Below, one piece after another: positions 8,177 through 16,680 of a DNA stretch of 64,000 nt. Under the pieces are notes generated by a model that saw only the letters and a list, made by a program, of their open reading frames with translations, was not told where the DNA came from and did not search any database. Source of the DNA: Bacteroidota bacterium (lineage in GTDB: Bacteria > Bacteroidota > Bacteroidia > Chitinophagales > Chitinophagaceae); NCBI GenBank assembly GCA_023418315.1, contig JAEZZY010000057.1, positions 1 through 64,000 of the forward strand, in the 5' to 3' direction. Every line of letters begins with the position of its first letter. The stretch's first letter is position 1. The translations under genes were made by a program, and so were the position numbers.

Positions 8177-8202
8177 CAATTTATGACCATAGTCATGAAT
8201 TG
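8177..8202. promoter_or_regulatory. Crp/Fnr-type operator upstream of the cytochrome c-nosZ genes
   Basis: A 26-bp inverted repeat with 11 of 13 base pairs matched: outer arms CAATT/AATTG and core ATGAC-CATA-GTCAT. The core resembles Fnr/Dnr-type half-sites with a 4-bp spacer. The centre is 8189.5, about -41 from the predicted start on the minus strand, the class II activator position. The rest of 8203-8451 shows no gene I would support; an open frame from 8270 has no family features and overlaps rpmB. Confidence 0.7.
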
Positions 8203-8451
8203 AAAAAAAAGCTAAAAAATAGTGCCTAATTTTTACACTATTTTTCTAAGACTAATATAGGTTGCAAATATGGAAAAACCAAGCACGGGCAGAAGTTTTA
8301 TCGTGTACCGTTGTTTTTCAGGAACCGGATGCCCTCCATTTATGATAGCTATACGCACCTTCAGAGAATGTAAAAGATGCGGCTTTGCTACGTTTCATAG
8401 GCAGATTAAAAAAACTTTCCAGAAATTTTTCCATTTTAAATGTTTATTTCC

Positions 8452-8459
8452 TACCTTTG
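8452..8459 (+). promoter_or_regulatory. -7 box (TACCTTTG) of the rpmB-rpmG-DUF4295 operon
   Basis: TACCTTTG is the preferred Bacteroidota -7 sequence, placed 22 bp before the rpmB ATG. The stretch before it is T-rich. Confidence 0.7.
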
Positions 8460-8481
8460 CAGTCCTAAATTTTTTTAAGCA

Positions 8482-8718
8482 ATGGCACGTGTTTGTCAGG
8501 TAACAGGCAGAAAGCCCGTAACAGGTCATAAAGTATCCTTCTCTAACAAGAAAGCAAAACGTCGTTTTTTGCCGAATTTGCAAACAAAACGCTTTTACTT
8601 GGTAGAAGAAGATCGTTGGATAACATTGAAATTGACTACAGATGCAATCCGCACCATCAATAAAAACGGATTGTACAGCGTAGTAAAAGACATGCGTGCT
8701 AACGGAGCTACCGTATAA
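8482..8718 (+). CDS. rpmB: 50S ribosomal protein L28
   Basis: 78 residues, standard for Bacteroidota L28, beginning MARVCQVTGRKPVTGHKVS, a recognisable L28 N-terminus, with the basic KKAKRRFLPNLQTKRF segment that contacts rRNA. First gene of a three-gene set with rpmG and the DUF4295 gene. The ATG is 22 bp after a strong -7 box. Confidence 0.97.
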   Translation: MARVCQVTGRKPVTGHKVSFSNKKAKRRFLPNLQTKRFYLVEEDRWITLKLTTDAIRTINKNGLYSVVKDMRANGATV

Positions 8719-8775
8719 TTTACCTCATAATATCAGTAAATAATTTCGCAGGCAACTGCACACAATACACAGTAT

Positions 8776-8958
8776 ATGGCAAAGAAAGGAAATCGCGTTC
8801 AGGTAATACTCGAGTGCACAGAGCATAAAGACTCAGGCCTTGCAGGAACAAGCCGCTATATTACCACCAAGAACAAGAAAAACACTCCGGAACGAATCGA
8901 GTTGAAAAAATACAACCCGATCATGAAAAAAGTAACTGTTCACAAAGAAATCAAATAA
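8776..8958 (+). CDS. rpmG: 50S ribosomal protein L33
   Basis: 60 residues, starting MAKKGNRVQVILECTEHK and ending VTVHKEIK. It has the L33 pattern TSRYITTKNKKNTPERIELKKYNP. The zinc-ribbon CxxC pairs are absent (a single Cys in LECTEH), so this is the zinc-free (C-minus) type. It lies 57 bp after rpmB and is co-transcribed with it. Confidence 0.97.
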   Translation: MAKKGNRVQVILECTEHKDSGLAGTSRYITTKNKKNTPERIELKKYNPIMKKVTVHKEIK

Positions 8959-9008
8959 TTCATCGGCACTTCAGTATATTTATTGACGTGTTCCTAAAAT
9001 AAAGTATT

Positions 9009-9182
9009 ATGGCAAAAGCAGCTAAAACCGCGATAAAAAAAGACCCGAAGCTGGCAGCGGAAGCAAAAAACTACACCAAAGTGATAAAAGCGGTACGCAG
9101 CCCTAAAACCGGCGCTTACACTTTTAAAGAAGCGATGATGCACAAAGACAAGGTGAAAGACTTCCTTGCCACTACTAAATAA
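9009..9182 (+). CDS. DUF4295 family small basic protein
   Basis: A 57-residue, Lys/Ala-rich protein beginning MAKAAKTAIKKDPKLAAEAK and ending KVKDFLATTK. In Bacteroidota a small DUF4295 gene regularly follows rpmB-rpmG, and the size, composition and position fit. It may be a ribosome-associated protein; the role is not established. It lies 50 bp after rpmG and is followed by a strong terminator. Confidence 0.88.
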   Translation: MAKAAKTAIKKDPKLAAEAKNYTKVIKAVRSPKTGAYTFKEAMMHKDKVKDFLATTK

Positions 9183-9213
9183 GTACGTTTTTTTAGAAAG
9201 AGAAATAATTCAG

Positions 9214-9251
9214 ACAAACAAGCCCGCTTTATAGCAGGGCTTGTTTGTTTT
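9214..9251 (+). terminator. Terminator of the rpmB operon
   Basis: A 12-bp perfect stem (ACAAACAAGCCC with GGGCTTGTTTGT) around an 11-nt loop, followed by T residues. Confidence 0.9.
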
Positions 9252-9304
9252 GCAGTCTTGCAAATATCCCTTACTTTACCGGAGTAATCATTTATAAACA
9301 TTCT

Positions 9305-9312
9305 TAACTTTG
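9305..9312 (+). promoter_or_regulatory. -7 box (TAACTTTG) of phaC
   Basis: TAACTTTG matches TAnnTTTG and lies 18 bp before the phaC ATG, giving a leader of about 14 nt. Confidence 0.6.
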
Positions 9313-9330
9313 CAAAAATTTTTTTAATCT

Positions 9331-10383
9331 ATGACAGTAAATCCCTCCGGAATGATGGAAGAACTTATCTCCACCAGCCAAAAATTGGTAAAAGGATATG
9401 AAACCCTTCAGAAAATAGACTCCGTAGAAATAGCAACTACTCCGAAAGAACTGGTATGGCAATGCGATAAAGTGAAAATGTATCATTACCTGCGCGATAC
9501 GCCTGCCAAATGCAAAACACCGGTATTGGTATCCTTTGCTATGCTCAACCGGCAAGATGTGCTGGACCTGCAACCCGACCGCAGCCTGATGAAAAAACTG
9601 GTGGACGAAGGACTGGACGTGTACATTATGGACTGGGGCTACCCTACGCAAGCAGACCGCTACCTCACTATGGAAGACTATATTGACGGCTATATGAACG
9701 ATGCCGTGGACTTCCTCCGTAAAAAACATAAAGTAGCCAAGATTCATAAACAAGGCATCTGCCAAGGCGGCACCTTCTCTATGATTTATGCTTGCCTTTA
9801 TCCCGAAAAACTACAATCGCTTACTACCTATGTAGCGCCATACGATTTTGAAAATGGCGGCTGCATGCTCTATAAGTGGGCAAAATATATAGATGTGGAC
9901 ACCATGGTGGACAGCGTAGGCACTATACCCGGCGAACAAATTGACAGCGCTTTCGGAATGTTGAAACCCAGTATGAATATCAGCAAATATTTCGGCGTAA
10001 TGGATTCGTTGGAAGACCAGGCCAAACTGCTCAACTTCCTCCGCATGGAAAAATGGAAAAGCGACCTGCCCGCCATTCCGGGAGAAATGTATCGTAAATA
10101 CATCAAAGACCTTTTCAGAGATAATCTTTTAGTGAAAGGGGAATTTACTTTAGGCGGCCGTGCTGTAAATCTGAAAAACATGACCGTGCCTTTCCTGAAT
10201 GTATATGCTACGGAAGATGCCATCATCCCCAACAACAGCACCAAAGCAGTGATGAAACACATAGGCGCTAAGGATAAAACGGAATATCCGTTTCCCGGTG
10301 GGCATATAGGCGTGTTCGTAGGCGGTAAATCCCAAAAAGAACTTGCTCCTACCGTGGCAAAATGGACCATCGAACGATGTTAA
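9331..10383 (+). CDS. phaC: Poly(3-hydroxyalkanoate) synthase subunit PhaC (class III-like)
   Basis: 350 residues, the short length of class III/IV PhaC. The alpha/beta-hydrolase core has the PHA-synthase lipase-like box GICQGG with catalytic C144, Asp in YATEDAIIP (D296) and His in GGHIGVF (H325). The conserved MDWGYP motif (100-105) is also present. It polymerises hydroxyacyl-CoA into polyester granules in the cytoplasm. Class III enzymes need a PhaE partner and class IV a PhaR; neither is adjacent, nor are phaA, phaB or a phasin. It is a single-gene transcript with its own promoter and terminator. Confidence 0.9.
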   Translation: MTVNPSGMMEELISTSQKLVKGYETLQKIDSVEIATTPKELVWQCDKVKMYHYLRDTPAKCKTPVLVSFAMLNRQDVLDLQPDRSLMKKLVDEGLDVYIMDWGYPTQADRYLTMEDYIDGYMNDAVDFLRKKHKVAKIHKQGICQGGTFSMIYACLYPEKLQSLTTYVAPYDFENGGCMLYKWAKYIDVDTMVDSVGTIPGEQIDSAFGMLKPSMNISKYFGVMDSLEDQAKLLNFLRMEKWKSDLPAIPGEMYRKYIKDLFRDNLLVKGEFTLGGRAVNLKNMTVPFLNVYATEDAIIPNNSTKAVMKHIGAKDKTEYPFPGGHIGVFVGGKSQKELAPTVAKWTIERC

Positions 10384-10405
10384 AATCCTTCTTTTTTGCA
10401 TCACG

Positions 10406-10437
10406 AATAAAGGCGCTGTAAAAGCGCCTTTATTTTT
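10406..10437 (+). terminator. Terminator of phaC
   Basis: A 12-bp perfect stem (AATAAAGGCGCT with AGCGCCTTTATT), 5-nt loop, T-rich tail. It also lies between convergent genes and may act on both. Confidence 0.88.
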
Positions 10438-10466
10438 CTCTACACCAAACTGCACTACTATACTCG

Positions 10467-10874
10467 CTATTCTTCAGTATTTTTATTCTCCGGATTTGCT
10501 TTATCCGTTTTGATACGTTTTTCCATTTCTTCTACATCGTGTATGAATTTGTTGGTCGTCTCATCCGAATAAGCCCCATACGCATCTATCAAAGTCCCTT
10601 TCTGGTCATCGGCGGTTTCGATCACATAAAGAATGGTATTGTCAGCCGGATCGGAAGCACCTTCAAAACGGTAGAAATTGATAATTTTTACCTGTGAAGG
10701 ATTGTAATAATTTTCTTTTACGGACGAATAAAGTCCGTTTTTCGTAACCTTAAAGCTATCCGTATAGCCCGATTGTACTACTTTATTGACCACAGCGGTA
10801 AGGGTGTTCATATAATTTTGACCATCTCCTTGCTGCGGCAGGCGTGTGTTTCTATTGGTTTCTTGAAATTGCAT
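10467..10874 (-). CDS. Conserved small protein of the 'phosphoribosylpyrophosphate synthetase-like' mislabelled family
   Basis: 135 residues. The stretch VVNKVVQSGYTDSF.., FYRFEGASDPADNTILYVIE and KGTLIDAYGAYSDE matches a small Bacteroidota family whose members are often labelled phosphoribosylpyrophosphate synthetase. It is far too short for that enzyme and has no PRPP motif, so I assign no enzyme activity. An internal start at residue 22 (MNTLTAV, 10811) is possible, since the family pattern starts there. The C-terminus is charged (TDKANPENKNTEE). Confidence 0.7.
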   Translation of the reverse strand: MQFQETNRNTRLPQQGDGQNYMNTLTAVVNKVVQSGYTDSFKVTKNGLYSSVKENYYNPSQVKIINFYRFEGASDPADNTILYVIETADDQKGTLIDAYGAYSDETTNKFIHDVEEMEKRIKTDKANPENKNTEE

Positions 10875-10924
10875 GGCTACTGTTTTTTCTGGTTATGAAT
10901 AAGATTAAATTCCCTAAATGCCGC

Positions 10925-11386
10925 TTACGAAGCGCCGTACTCATTTCTTTTTTGCCGGATCAAATCATGAGAATATTTTTCTGAATTATACTGTGCGTGG
11001 ATGAGTTCTTTCAATTCATTATTTATCTCTTCATCATTCAAAGCACTTTCATAGGCGCGTCTCCAGGCATCTTCTCCAAATTCGCATGAGTCTAGAACCG
11101 TTTTGGGGTTGTCGCTGAAGGTGGCTTTCACATCCATCCAAGCCCTATAAATAGCTCCGGCAGTAGTGGTATCATCATCTATATGTTCATCGCCCAGCTC
11201 AGTGGCTTTGTACATCAGTTCTTGTTTGTAGATTTTACTTTCTTCAATCATTTTTTCAAACAAAGGTTTCAGGTTCGCCTCATGGTCCGTCGCTTCTTCT
11301 ATAGCTTTCTGATAGCCGGCTATACGGTCGTTATTGATCTTGATAAGATCGTTGATCATTTCTACGGCTGCTTCATTTGTTTGCAT
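10925..11386 (-). CDS. DUF2383 / PA2169-type four-helix-bundle protein
   Basis: 153 residues, all-alpha and acidic. The layout of MINDLIKINNDRIAGYQKAIEEA, then ..LKPLFEKMIEESKIYKQEL, GAIYRAWMDVKATFS and DAWRRAYESAL fits the ferritin-like DUF2383 (PA2169) family. Members are thought to be stress-related but have no known reaction. It lies 50 bp upstream of the 10467 gene on the same strand and is likely co-transcribed with it. Confidence 0.75.
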   Translation of the reverse strand: MQTNEAAVEMINDLIKINNDRIAGYQKAIEEATDHEANLKPLFEKMIEESKIYKQELMYKATELGDEHIDDDTTTAGAIYRAWMDVKATFSDNPKTVLDSCEFGEDAWRRAYESALNDEEINNELKELIHAQYNSEKYSHDLIRQKRNEYGAS

Positions 11387-11514
11387 AAGAAATCGCTTTT
11401 GTGTTCTTGATAAAAAGGTAAAAAACTATGCCATTAAAAAATGCTTGAAAAACCGCCACCTGCCCCAAGAAGAAATGTTCGGATTCCCCCGAAAACCGTT
11501 TATTTTGCGGTCTT

Positions 11515-12060
11515 ATGAAGATGCAAACCTTGTTGGAGATTTTAAAATACACCTTGCCTGCCGTGGTGGTGTTGCTTGCTTGCACCCTGATTGTCAGGCG
11601 TTTTTTACTTACAGAGCTGAAAGAAAAACAAATCGCTATGCTGCGGGAAAACCAAGGCCCTACGGTGCGGCTGAGGTTGCAAGCTTATGAACGGTTAGCC
11701 TTATTTCTGGAAAGAATACATCCCCGGCAACTGGCACCGAGAGTCTATCAAACGGGGATGACCGTAGCCGAGCTGCAAGCCACTATTATCTTCAATATCC
11801 GTACAGAATTTGAGCACAATCTTTCCCAGCAGATTTATGTATCGAAGCCGATATGGGATACGGTGCGCGGGGTGAAGGAGCAAGAAATGAATATGGTCAA
11901 TAGCATTGCCGCCCAGCTGGACCCCAATGCCGATGCGAAAGAACTTCACAAACGAACGGTAGATTATATTCTCACCTTAGAGGGCGATCTTCCCATTGAC
12001 ATAGCGTTGCAAATGATTAATGACGAAGCTAAAACGGTACTTTCTTACGGGGCTATGTAA
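11515..12060 (+). CDS. Conserved membrane-anchored protein of unknown function
   Basis: 181 residues. One N-terminal transmembrane helix (about 10-28) is followed by a basic RRF and a long soluble helical region with RLRLQAYERLALFLERIHPRQL, typical of a Bacteroidota-specific uncharacterised family. A second ATG (MQTLLE) two codons in is an alternative start. Its 3' end overlaps the convergent glycosyltransferase 3' end by 8 bp. No catalytic motif was seen. Confidence 0.75.
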   Translation: MKMQTLLEILKYTLPAVVVLLACTLIVRRFLLTELKEKQIAMLRENQGPTVRLRLQAYERLALFLERIHPRQLAPRVYQTGMTVAELQATIIFNIRTEFEHNLSQQIYVSKPIWDTVRGVKEQEMNMVNSIAAQLDPNADAKELHKRTVDYILTLEGDLPIDIALQMINDEAKTVLSYGAM

Positions 12061-13258
12061 CGGGCAGATTTTTCTGTTTCATCAGTTTGTAATAAAAATG
12101 CTTCATATCCCGCACCAGGCGCTGGTAAGAAAAACGTTCTTTTACATTCAGGGAACCGGCTTCTCCAAAAACTTTTCGTTGGTTTTCATCTTCCACCAGT
12201 TTCAATAAGGCTTCGGCAAATTGCTCGGCATTATCTGGTTCGGTAATGTATCCGCTTACGCCGTCTTCCATAATATCTGCCACGCCGCCTACCCGTGTAG
12301 AAACAATCGCTTTCTTTGCCGCTTGTGCTTCTATTAACGATACCGGTGTGCCTTCGTTATGAGAAGTGAGCGCCACGATGTCCAGCCCAGCCAGCACTTT
12401 GTCAATTTCTTTATGCCAGGAAATACAAAACGCCGTAGCCTTCCGGTTGTTTTCGGGGAAGTAAGTATAATCCACTCCGGCTTCGGCAAACTGCATTTCC
12501 ATTTCAGGACGCACATCGCCATCGCCCACGATTACAAAACGTACTTTTTTCGTTGTTTTTTCCAGAAGTTTTTTGGAGGCAGTTACAAAAAGCGCATGAT
12601 TTTTTACAGGCACTATTCTGCCTATGATGCCTATGGCTATTTCATCCTCCTCTATGCCGTACCTGGCTCTGAAATCCTCGCGCTTCATTTCCTGCTTCAT
12701 TTCAAATTTATCTAAATCCAGCCCTAAAGGAATGATCTCGATTTTTTCGGGTTCACATATTTTATAAACCTCTGCCAGTTCCTGTTTCTGACTTTCGCTG
12801 ATGGCTACAATACCGGTGGAGCGTTTGGCAAGATAGCGTTCGATATGGATAAAGGTTCGGGTAGTGAATTTATTGAAATAGCTATGAAACACATGTCCAT
12901 GAAAGGTGTGTACGATGATAGGGACTTTACACGCATCCGCCGCCAGCCTGCCTATAATACCGGATTTTGCAGCATGGGTATGAACGATATCCGGTTTATA
13001 CTCCTCGATCAGTTCTTTGATTCTCCGGTAAGCAACGCCATCCTGCAAAGGGTATATTTTCCTTTTCATATCCTCTACAATTACCGGGCGGAGGTGAAGA
13101 TCCCTTACCAGGTGATCTGCTTCCTGTTCATGATCATCACGCCCGCCGATAACGAGCGTTGTTTCAAATTCCGGTTCCATGTATTTGGACAAGTAAGTAA
13201 CGTTAATGGCTGGGCCACCGATGATAAGACGGTTGTGAATGCGAAGGACGCGAGGCAT
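12053..13258 (-). CDS. Glycosyltransferase family 4
   Basis: 401 residues from ATG 13258 (MPRVLRIHNRLIIGGPAINVTYLSKYM). A TTG four codons upstream is rejected because it is part of the -7 box. GT-B fold: N-terminal domain with RLIIGGP and VHTHAAKSGIIGRLAA, C-terminal domain with GRIVPVKNHALFV and the nucleotide-sugar motif EGTPVSLIEAQAAKKAIV. It transfers a sugar from an NDP-sugar to a glycan or lipid acceptor at the cytoplasmic face; the acceptor is unknown. With asnB and the membrane protein at 15278 nearby it probably serves surface polysaccharide synthesis. Confidence 0.9.
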   Translation of the reverse strand: MPRVLRIHNRLIIGGPAINVTYLSKYMEPEFETTLVIGGRDDHEQEADHLVRDLHLRPVIVEDMKRKIYPLQDGVAYRRIKELIEEYKPDIVHTHAAKSGIIGRLAADACKVPIIVHTFHGHVFHSYFNKFTTRTFIHIERYLAKRSTGIVAISESQKQELAEVYKICEPEKIEIIPLGLDLDKFEMKQEMKREDFRARYGIEEDEIAIGIIGRIVPVKNHALFVTASKKLLEKTTKKVRFVIVGDGDVRPEMEMQFAEAGVDYTYFPENNRKATAFCISWHKEIDKVLAGLDIVALTSHNEGTPVSLIEAQAAKKAIVSTRVGGVADIMEDGVSGYITEPDNAEQFAEALLKLVEDENQRKVFGEAGSLNVKERFSYQRLVRDMKHFYYKLMKQKNLPVT

Positions 13259-13267
13259 AAGTGAGTG

Positions 13268-13275
13268 CAAAAGTA
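13268..13275 (-). promoter_or_regulatory. -7 box (TACTTTTG) of the glycosyltransferase gene
   Basis: Minus-strand TACTTTTG ends 9 nt before the ATG at 13258, so the leader would be only about 6 nt. Confidence 0.55.
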
Positions 13276-13309
13276 CAATTAATCAAACAAAAAATGTGTA
13301 AACTTTCAG

Positions 13310-15220
13310 TTAATCAACATATTTCTTCCACCAATATTGGAACACAATCAATGCCCATATCCGCGCATGGCTATCGCCGGGGTTGGCGCTGTGCAATTGC
13401 TGCTTTAATTTCTCTATAGCAGCTACCTTAAAGATGCCTTGCCGCCCCACGAAATCCTTGCTCAGCAAGTCATCCTCTATCAATCCCCATAGCTCATTAC
13501 GAAACCAGCCGAGTAGTGGAATTTCAAAACCATGCTTGGGGCGATTGTAAATTTCTGCCGGCAGCATAGGGCGAAACGCATCCTGCACGATTTTCTTTTT
13601 CATACTGCCATCCACTTTATAGTTTGTAGGAAGGGAAAAGGCAAAATCCACCACTTTATAATCCAGAAACGGACTTCGCACTTCCAGGCTGTTGGCCATG
13701 CTCATCAAATCCACCTTCACCAGCATATCGCCCGGTAAAACAAGTTGCATATCCGCCAGCAATACTTCGTTGAAATCATCGGAATGAATGCAACTTAACA
13801 ACGCTGCTTTTTCGGCGACTAATGCCTCCCTATCTATTTGCTGTAGAGAAGATGGGCTTAACAATTCATCCACTTCTTTTGTGCTGCTTATAGCTGCCCA
13901 TTTCCAGTACCGATCTTGCATGCTCAGCTCGGCACCTTCCGCAAACCGGTGAAGCTGACGAAACAGATTTGTAACCTTATTATTTCTTCCTTTCGGTAAA
14001 ATTTTCCAAAGAGGTGCGCCGGCCTTCACCAGGCTATTGGCAAGCGATGCGCTGCGCATCTTCCACTCGGCGCCATGCTTATTGTAGCCTGCAAATACCT
14101 CATCGCCGCCATCGCCGCTGAGGGATACCGTAACATGCTTTCGGGTGTGTTTGCAAAGAATATAAACCGGTATAGCGGAAGAATCGGCAAACGGCTCATC
14201 CAGATAATCCAGCACATCATACACATGCTCCAGAAAATCTTCGTTGGCTAAGGAAAATACCGTGTGTTGCGTCTTGTATTTTTTGGCTACGGCTTGTGCA
14301 TATTTGGTTTCATCAAAAAAAGGATTGTTTTTATAGCCTACGGAGAACGTGTTGAGCTCTTTGGTGTAGCGACTCGCCAGCGCCACAATCACCGATGAAT
14401 CAATACCTCCGCTTAGAAAAGCGCCTAAGGGCACATCGGCTATCATACGTTCTTTTACCGCCGCATCCATTTTTTCTATCAGCAGATGCTGTGCTTCTTC
14501 ATAGCTATGATTTTCATACCGTTCTTTCTGAATCCGGATATGATAATAGCTCTTGTATGCTTCTATACCGGCGGGGTTGATTTTTATATAGTGCGCGGGC
14601 TTGAGCTTGGTTACTTTTTTAAAAATGCTCTGCGGCTGCGGGATATAATTGAGTTGTAGGTATTGATGCAGCACCGTATAATCCAGTTCTTTGGGAATAT
14701 CCCACGCGAGCAGTGCTTTCATTTCGGAAGCGAAAGCGATGCAATCGTCGCTTGTATAGAGCAGCAAAGGCTTTTTGCCATAGCGGTCTCTGGCTATAAG
14801 CAGTTCTTTTTTTTCACGGTCATAAAAAGCAAAGGCAAAAAAACCACTGAGCCAGGGCAGGCATTCTGTACCGTATTCGATGAGTAGGTAGAGCAGCGCT
14901 TCCGTATCCGAACTGGTTTTGGCGCCGCCTATTTGTTGCCATTTTTTCTGAAGATATTTTTCGGAAAGCTCCCTATAGTTAAAGATTTCTCCGTTGAAGA
15001 CCAGCACGTATCTGCCGCTTACATCCTGCATAGGCTGGTCGGCGGCATGTGAGGTATCAATGATGGAAAGACGGCGATGCCCTAAAGCGACCTTCTCATC
15101 GTTATACACATTTCCACAATCGGGGCCTCTCAAAATTATTTTGTCGGTTGATTGTCTTACTTTTGAAAGGTTGGTTGCCGCTTGCTGTTGCAAGGCGTAA
15201 TAGCCGGTAATACCACACAT
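13310..15220 (-). CDS. asnB: Asparagine synthase (glutamine-hydrolysing), AsnB type
   Basis: 636 residues. The start is fixed because the catalytic cysteine must be residue 2 (MCGITGYYAL). The N-terminal class II amidotransferase domain covers about 1-210 (RGPDCG, GHRRLSIID, FNGEIFNY), and the ATP-pyrophosphatase synthase domain covers about 240-600 with PP-loop SGGIDSS (270-276) and SLSGDGGDEVFAGY. It makes an amide from an acid using glutamine and ATP. This long form often sits in polysaccharide clusters, where it may amidate sugar acids; ordinary asparagine synthesis is the other possibility. Confidence 0.93.
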   Translation of the reverse strand: MCGITGYYALQQQAATNLSKVRQSTDKIILRGPDCGNVYNDEKVALGHRRLSIIDTSHAADQPMQDVSGRYVLVFNGEIFNYRELSEKYLQKKWQQIGGAKTSSDTEALLYLLIEYGTECLPWLSGFFAFAFYDREKKELLIARDRYGKKPLLLYTSDDCIAFASEMKALLAWDIPKELDYTVLHQYLQLNYIPQPQSIFKKVTKLKPAHYIKINPAGIEAYKSYYHIRIQKERYENHSYEEAQHLLIEKMDAAVKERMIADVPLGAFLSGGIDSSVIVALASRYTKELNTFSVGYKNNPFFDETKYAQAVAKKYKTQHTVFSLANEDFLEHVYDVLDYLDEPFADSSAIPVYILCKHTRKHVTVSLSGDGGDEVFAGYNKHGAEWKMRSASLANSLVKAGAPLWKILPKGRNNKVTNLFRQLHRFAEGAELSMQDRYWKWAAISSTKEVDELLSPSSLQQIDREALVAEKAALLSCIHSDDFNEVLLADMQLVLPGDMLVKVDLMSMANSLEVRSPFLDYKVVDFAFSLPTNYKVDGSMKKKIVQDAFRPMLPAEIYNRPKHGFEIPLLGWFRNELWGLIEDDLLSKDFVGRQGIFKVAAIEKLKQQLHSANPGDSHARIWALIVFQYWWKKYVD

Positions 15221-15277
15221 GGATGATGATGATTAATTAAGCGGTAAAGGTTATAAGAATTTCTCAATTCAGACAGA

Positions 15278-16627
15278 ATGCAATTTATTACGCTCGCCGA
15301 TTATTTCCTACTGCCTTTTTTTCTATTGATCATTTATGCGGTTGCTTATTTCATTCGAAAAAGAGATTATCCTCCCGGCCATCCCTGGTATCGTTATTTT
15401 ATGACGGGGCTTACCTTAAAAATAGTAGGCGCTATTTTCATCGGATTAATTTACCAATATTACTATGGCGGAGGCGATACGTTTATGTATTTTCTCACGG
15501 CGAAAGAAATAAACAATTCTTTTACCGATTCTCCTGAAAAATGGTACAAGCTCATCATGCACATACCGAGATGGTATGACGGCGAATATTATTCCTACAT
15601 CAATAGAATGCCTTTTTATGAATCCACATCGGAATATGCGGTAGCGGCTATAGCAGCCATCTTGGGTATCTTGTGCTCTACTACCTACCTGCCTATAGCA
15701 GTGATGTTTGGAGCGCTGTCCTATATCGGCATTTGGGCATTATTCAAAACCTTTGCTTCCAAATACCCCGATTATACCAGACAGATTGCAATATGCTGCC
15801 TGTTCATTCCTTCTACCGTCATGTGGGGCTCCGGCTTGTTTAAAGACACGATTTGTATGTTTGGCTTAGGGTTGCTTACCTACGGCACCTTCCAAATCCT
15901 TATCCAACGAAATTTTCAGATCAGTGTGATCGGCGCAACTATTTTAGGTTTCTGGCTGATTGCCACTATCAAGCTGTATATATTGCTTGCATTCATTCCG
16001 GCTCTTGCTTTGTGGATCTTATTTACGTTCTCGCATAGGCTGCGCCCGGGGCTTACCCGCACCACCATAAAGATAGTAGTGATCGGAGCCTGTGTGGGTG
16101 GCTTTATTATTTTTTCGCAGAAATTTGCTTCCGAACTGGGAAAATACTCCTTGGAAAACGTAGCGCAAACCTCTTACACTACCAATATGAACATTGCTCA
16201 GGTATCGGGCGATGAAGGCTCCACCTACAGCCTCGGCGACATGGATCCTTCCATAGGAGGAATGCTTAAAAAATTTCCACTTGCGGTGAATGTTACCTTG
16301 TTTCGCCCCTACCTCTGGGAAACAAGAAAGATCATCCAATTTACTAACGCCATCGAAGCCTCGATGTTCCTATGGGTTACCCTTAAAATTTTGTTGTCTC
16401 TGGGATTTCGTAAAGTAAAAGAAACCGTAGGCGCGGATCCTACCATTCAGTTTTGCCTCATCTTCACCATCATTTTCGCTTTTGCAGTGGGCTTGTCTTC
16501 CGGTAATTTCGGTACGCTTTCTCGCTATAGAATTCCCTGTCTGCCTTTCTACGGAGTGGCGCTGGTACTTATCTATTATAAAAACAAACCGGTGGAGAAC
16601 AATATCCTTGCCTTCAATCTGAAATAA
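15278..16627 (+). CDS. Polytopic membrane protein, probably of surface-glycan assembly
   Basis: 449 residues with roughly eleven transmembrane segments and a short external motif YYYGGGDTFMYF (about residues 62-73). The overall layout, including a large loop after the first pair of helices, resembles membrane-embedded glycosyltransferases and polymerases of Bacteroidota polysaccharide loci. No catalytic signature is decisive. It is divergently arranged from asnB with 57 bp between starts. The stop codon lies inside an AT-rich inverted repeat (16622-16655) that may terminate weakly. Confidence 0.7.
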   Translation: MQFITLADYFLLPFFLLIIYAVAYFIRKRDYPPGHPWYRYFMTGLTLKIVGAIFIGLIYQYYYGGGDTFMYFLTAKEINNSFTDSPEKWYKLIMHIPRWYDGEYYSYINRMPFYESTSEYAVAAIAAILGILCSTTYLPIAVMFGALSYIGIWALFKTFASKYPDYTRQIAICCLFIPSTVMWGSGLFKDTICMFGLGLLTYGTFQILIQRNFQISVIGATILGFWLIATIKLYILLAFIPALALWILFTFSHRLRPGLTRTTIKIVVIGACVGGFIIFSQKFASELGKYSLENVAQTSYTTNMNIAQVSGDEGSTYSLGDMDPSIGGMLKKFPLAVNVTLFRPYLWETRKIIQFTNAIEASMFLWVTLKILLSLGFRKVKETVGADPTIQFCLIFTIIFAFAVGLSSGNFGTLSRYRIPCLPFYGVALVLIYYKNKPVENNILAFNLK

Positions 16628-16655
16628 TTTTAGGTAACAGAAAATAAAATTATTT
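16622..16655 (+). terminator. Weak AT-rich hairpin overlapping the stop codon of the 15278 gene
   Basis: An 11-bp perfect inverted repeat (AAATAATTTTA with TAAAATTATTT), 12-nt loop, running into T residues. It contains no G-C pairs, so termination is uncertain. Its right arm touches the palindrome at 16654-16673. Confidence 0.4.
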
Positions 16656-16673
16656 TTTAGACCAATCTAAAAA
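16654..16673. promoter_or_regulatory. MntR/DtxR-like operator in the mntH promoter
   Basis: The 20-bp sequence TTTTTAGACCAATCTAAAAA has perfect 8-bp arms around CCAA. The shape and the TTTAG.../...CTAAA arms resemble operators of DtxR/MntR-family metal repressors. It lies between the expected -33 region and the -7 box of mntH, where a bound repressor would block polymerase. The link to manganese is inference from the transporter it precedes. Confidence 0.6.
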
Positions 16674-16680
16674 TATATTT

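Noticed and set aside
8270..8503. 77-codon open frame before rpmB
   Set aside because: It overlaps the rpmB promoter and start in another frame, has no family features, and is Cys/Phe-rich as expected of chance translation.
10467..10874. PRPP synthetase
   Set aside because: The family name is used for similar small proteins, but this one is 135 residues long and has no PRPP-binding motif.
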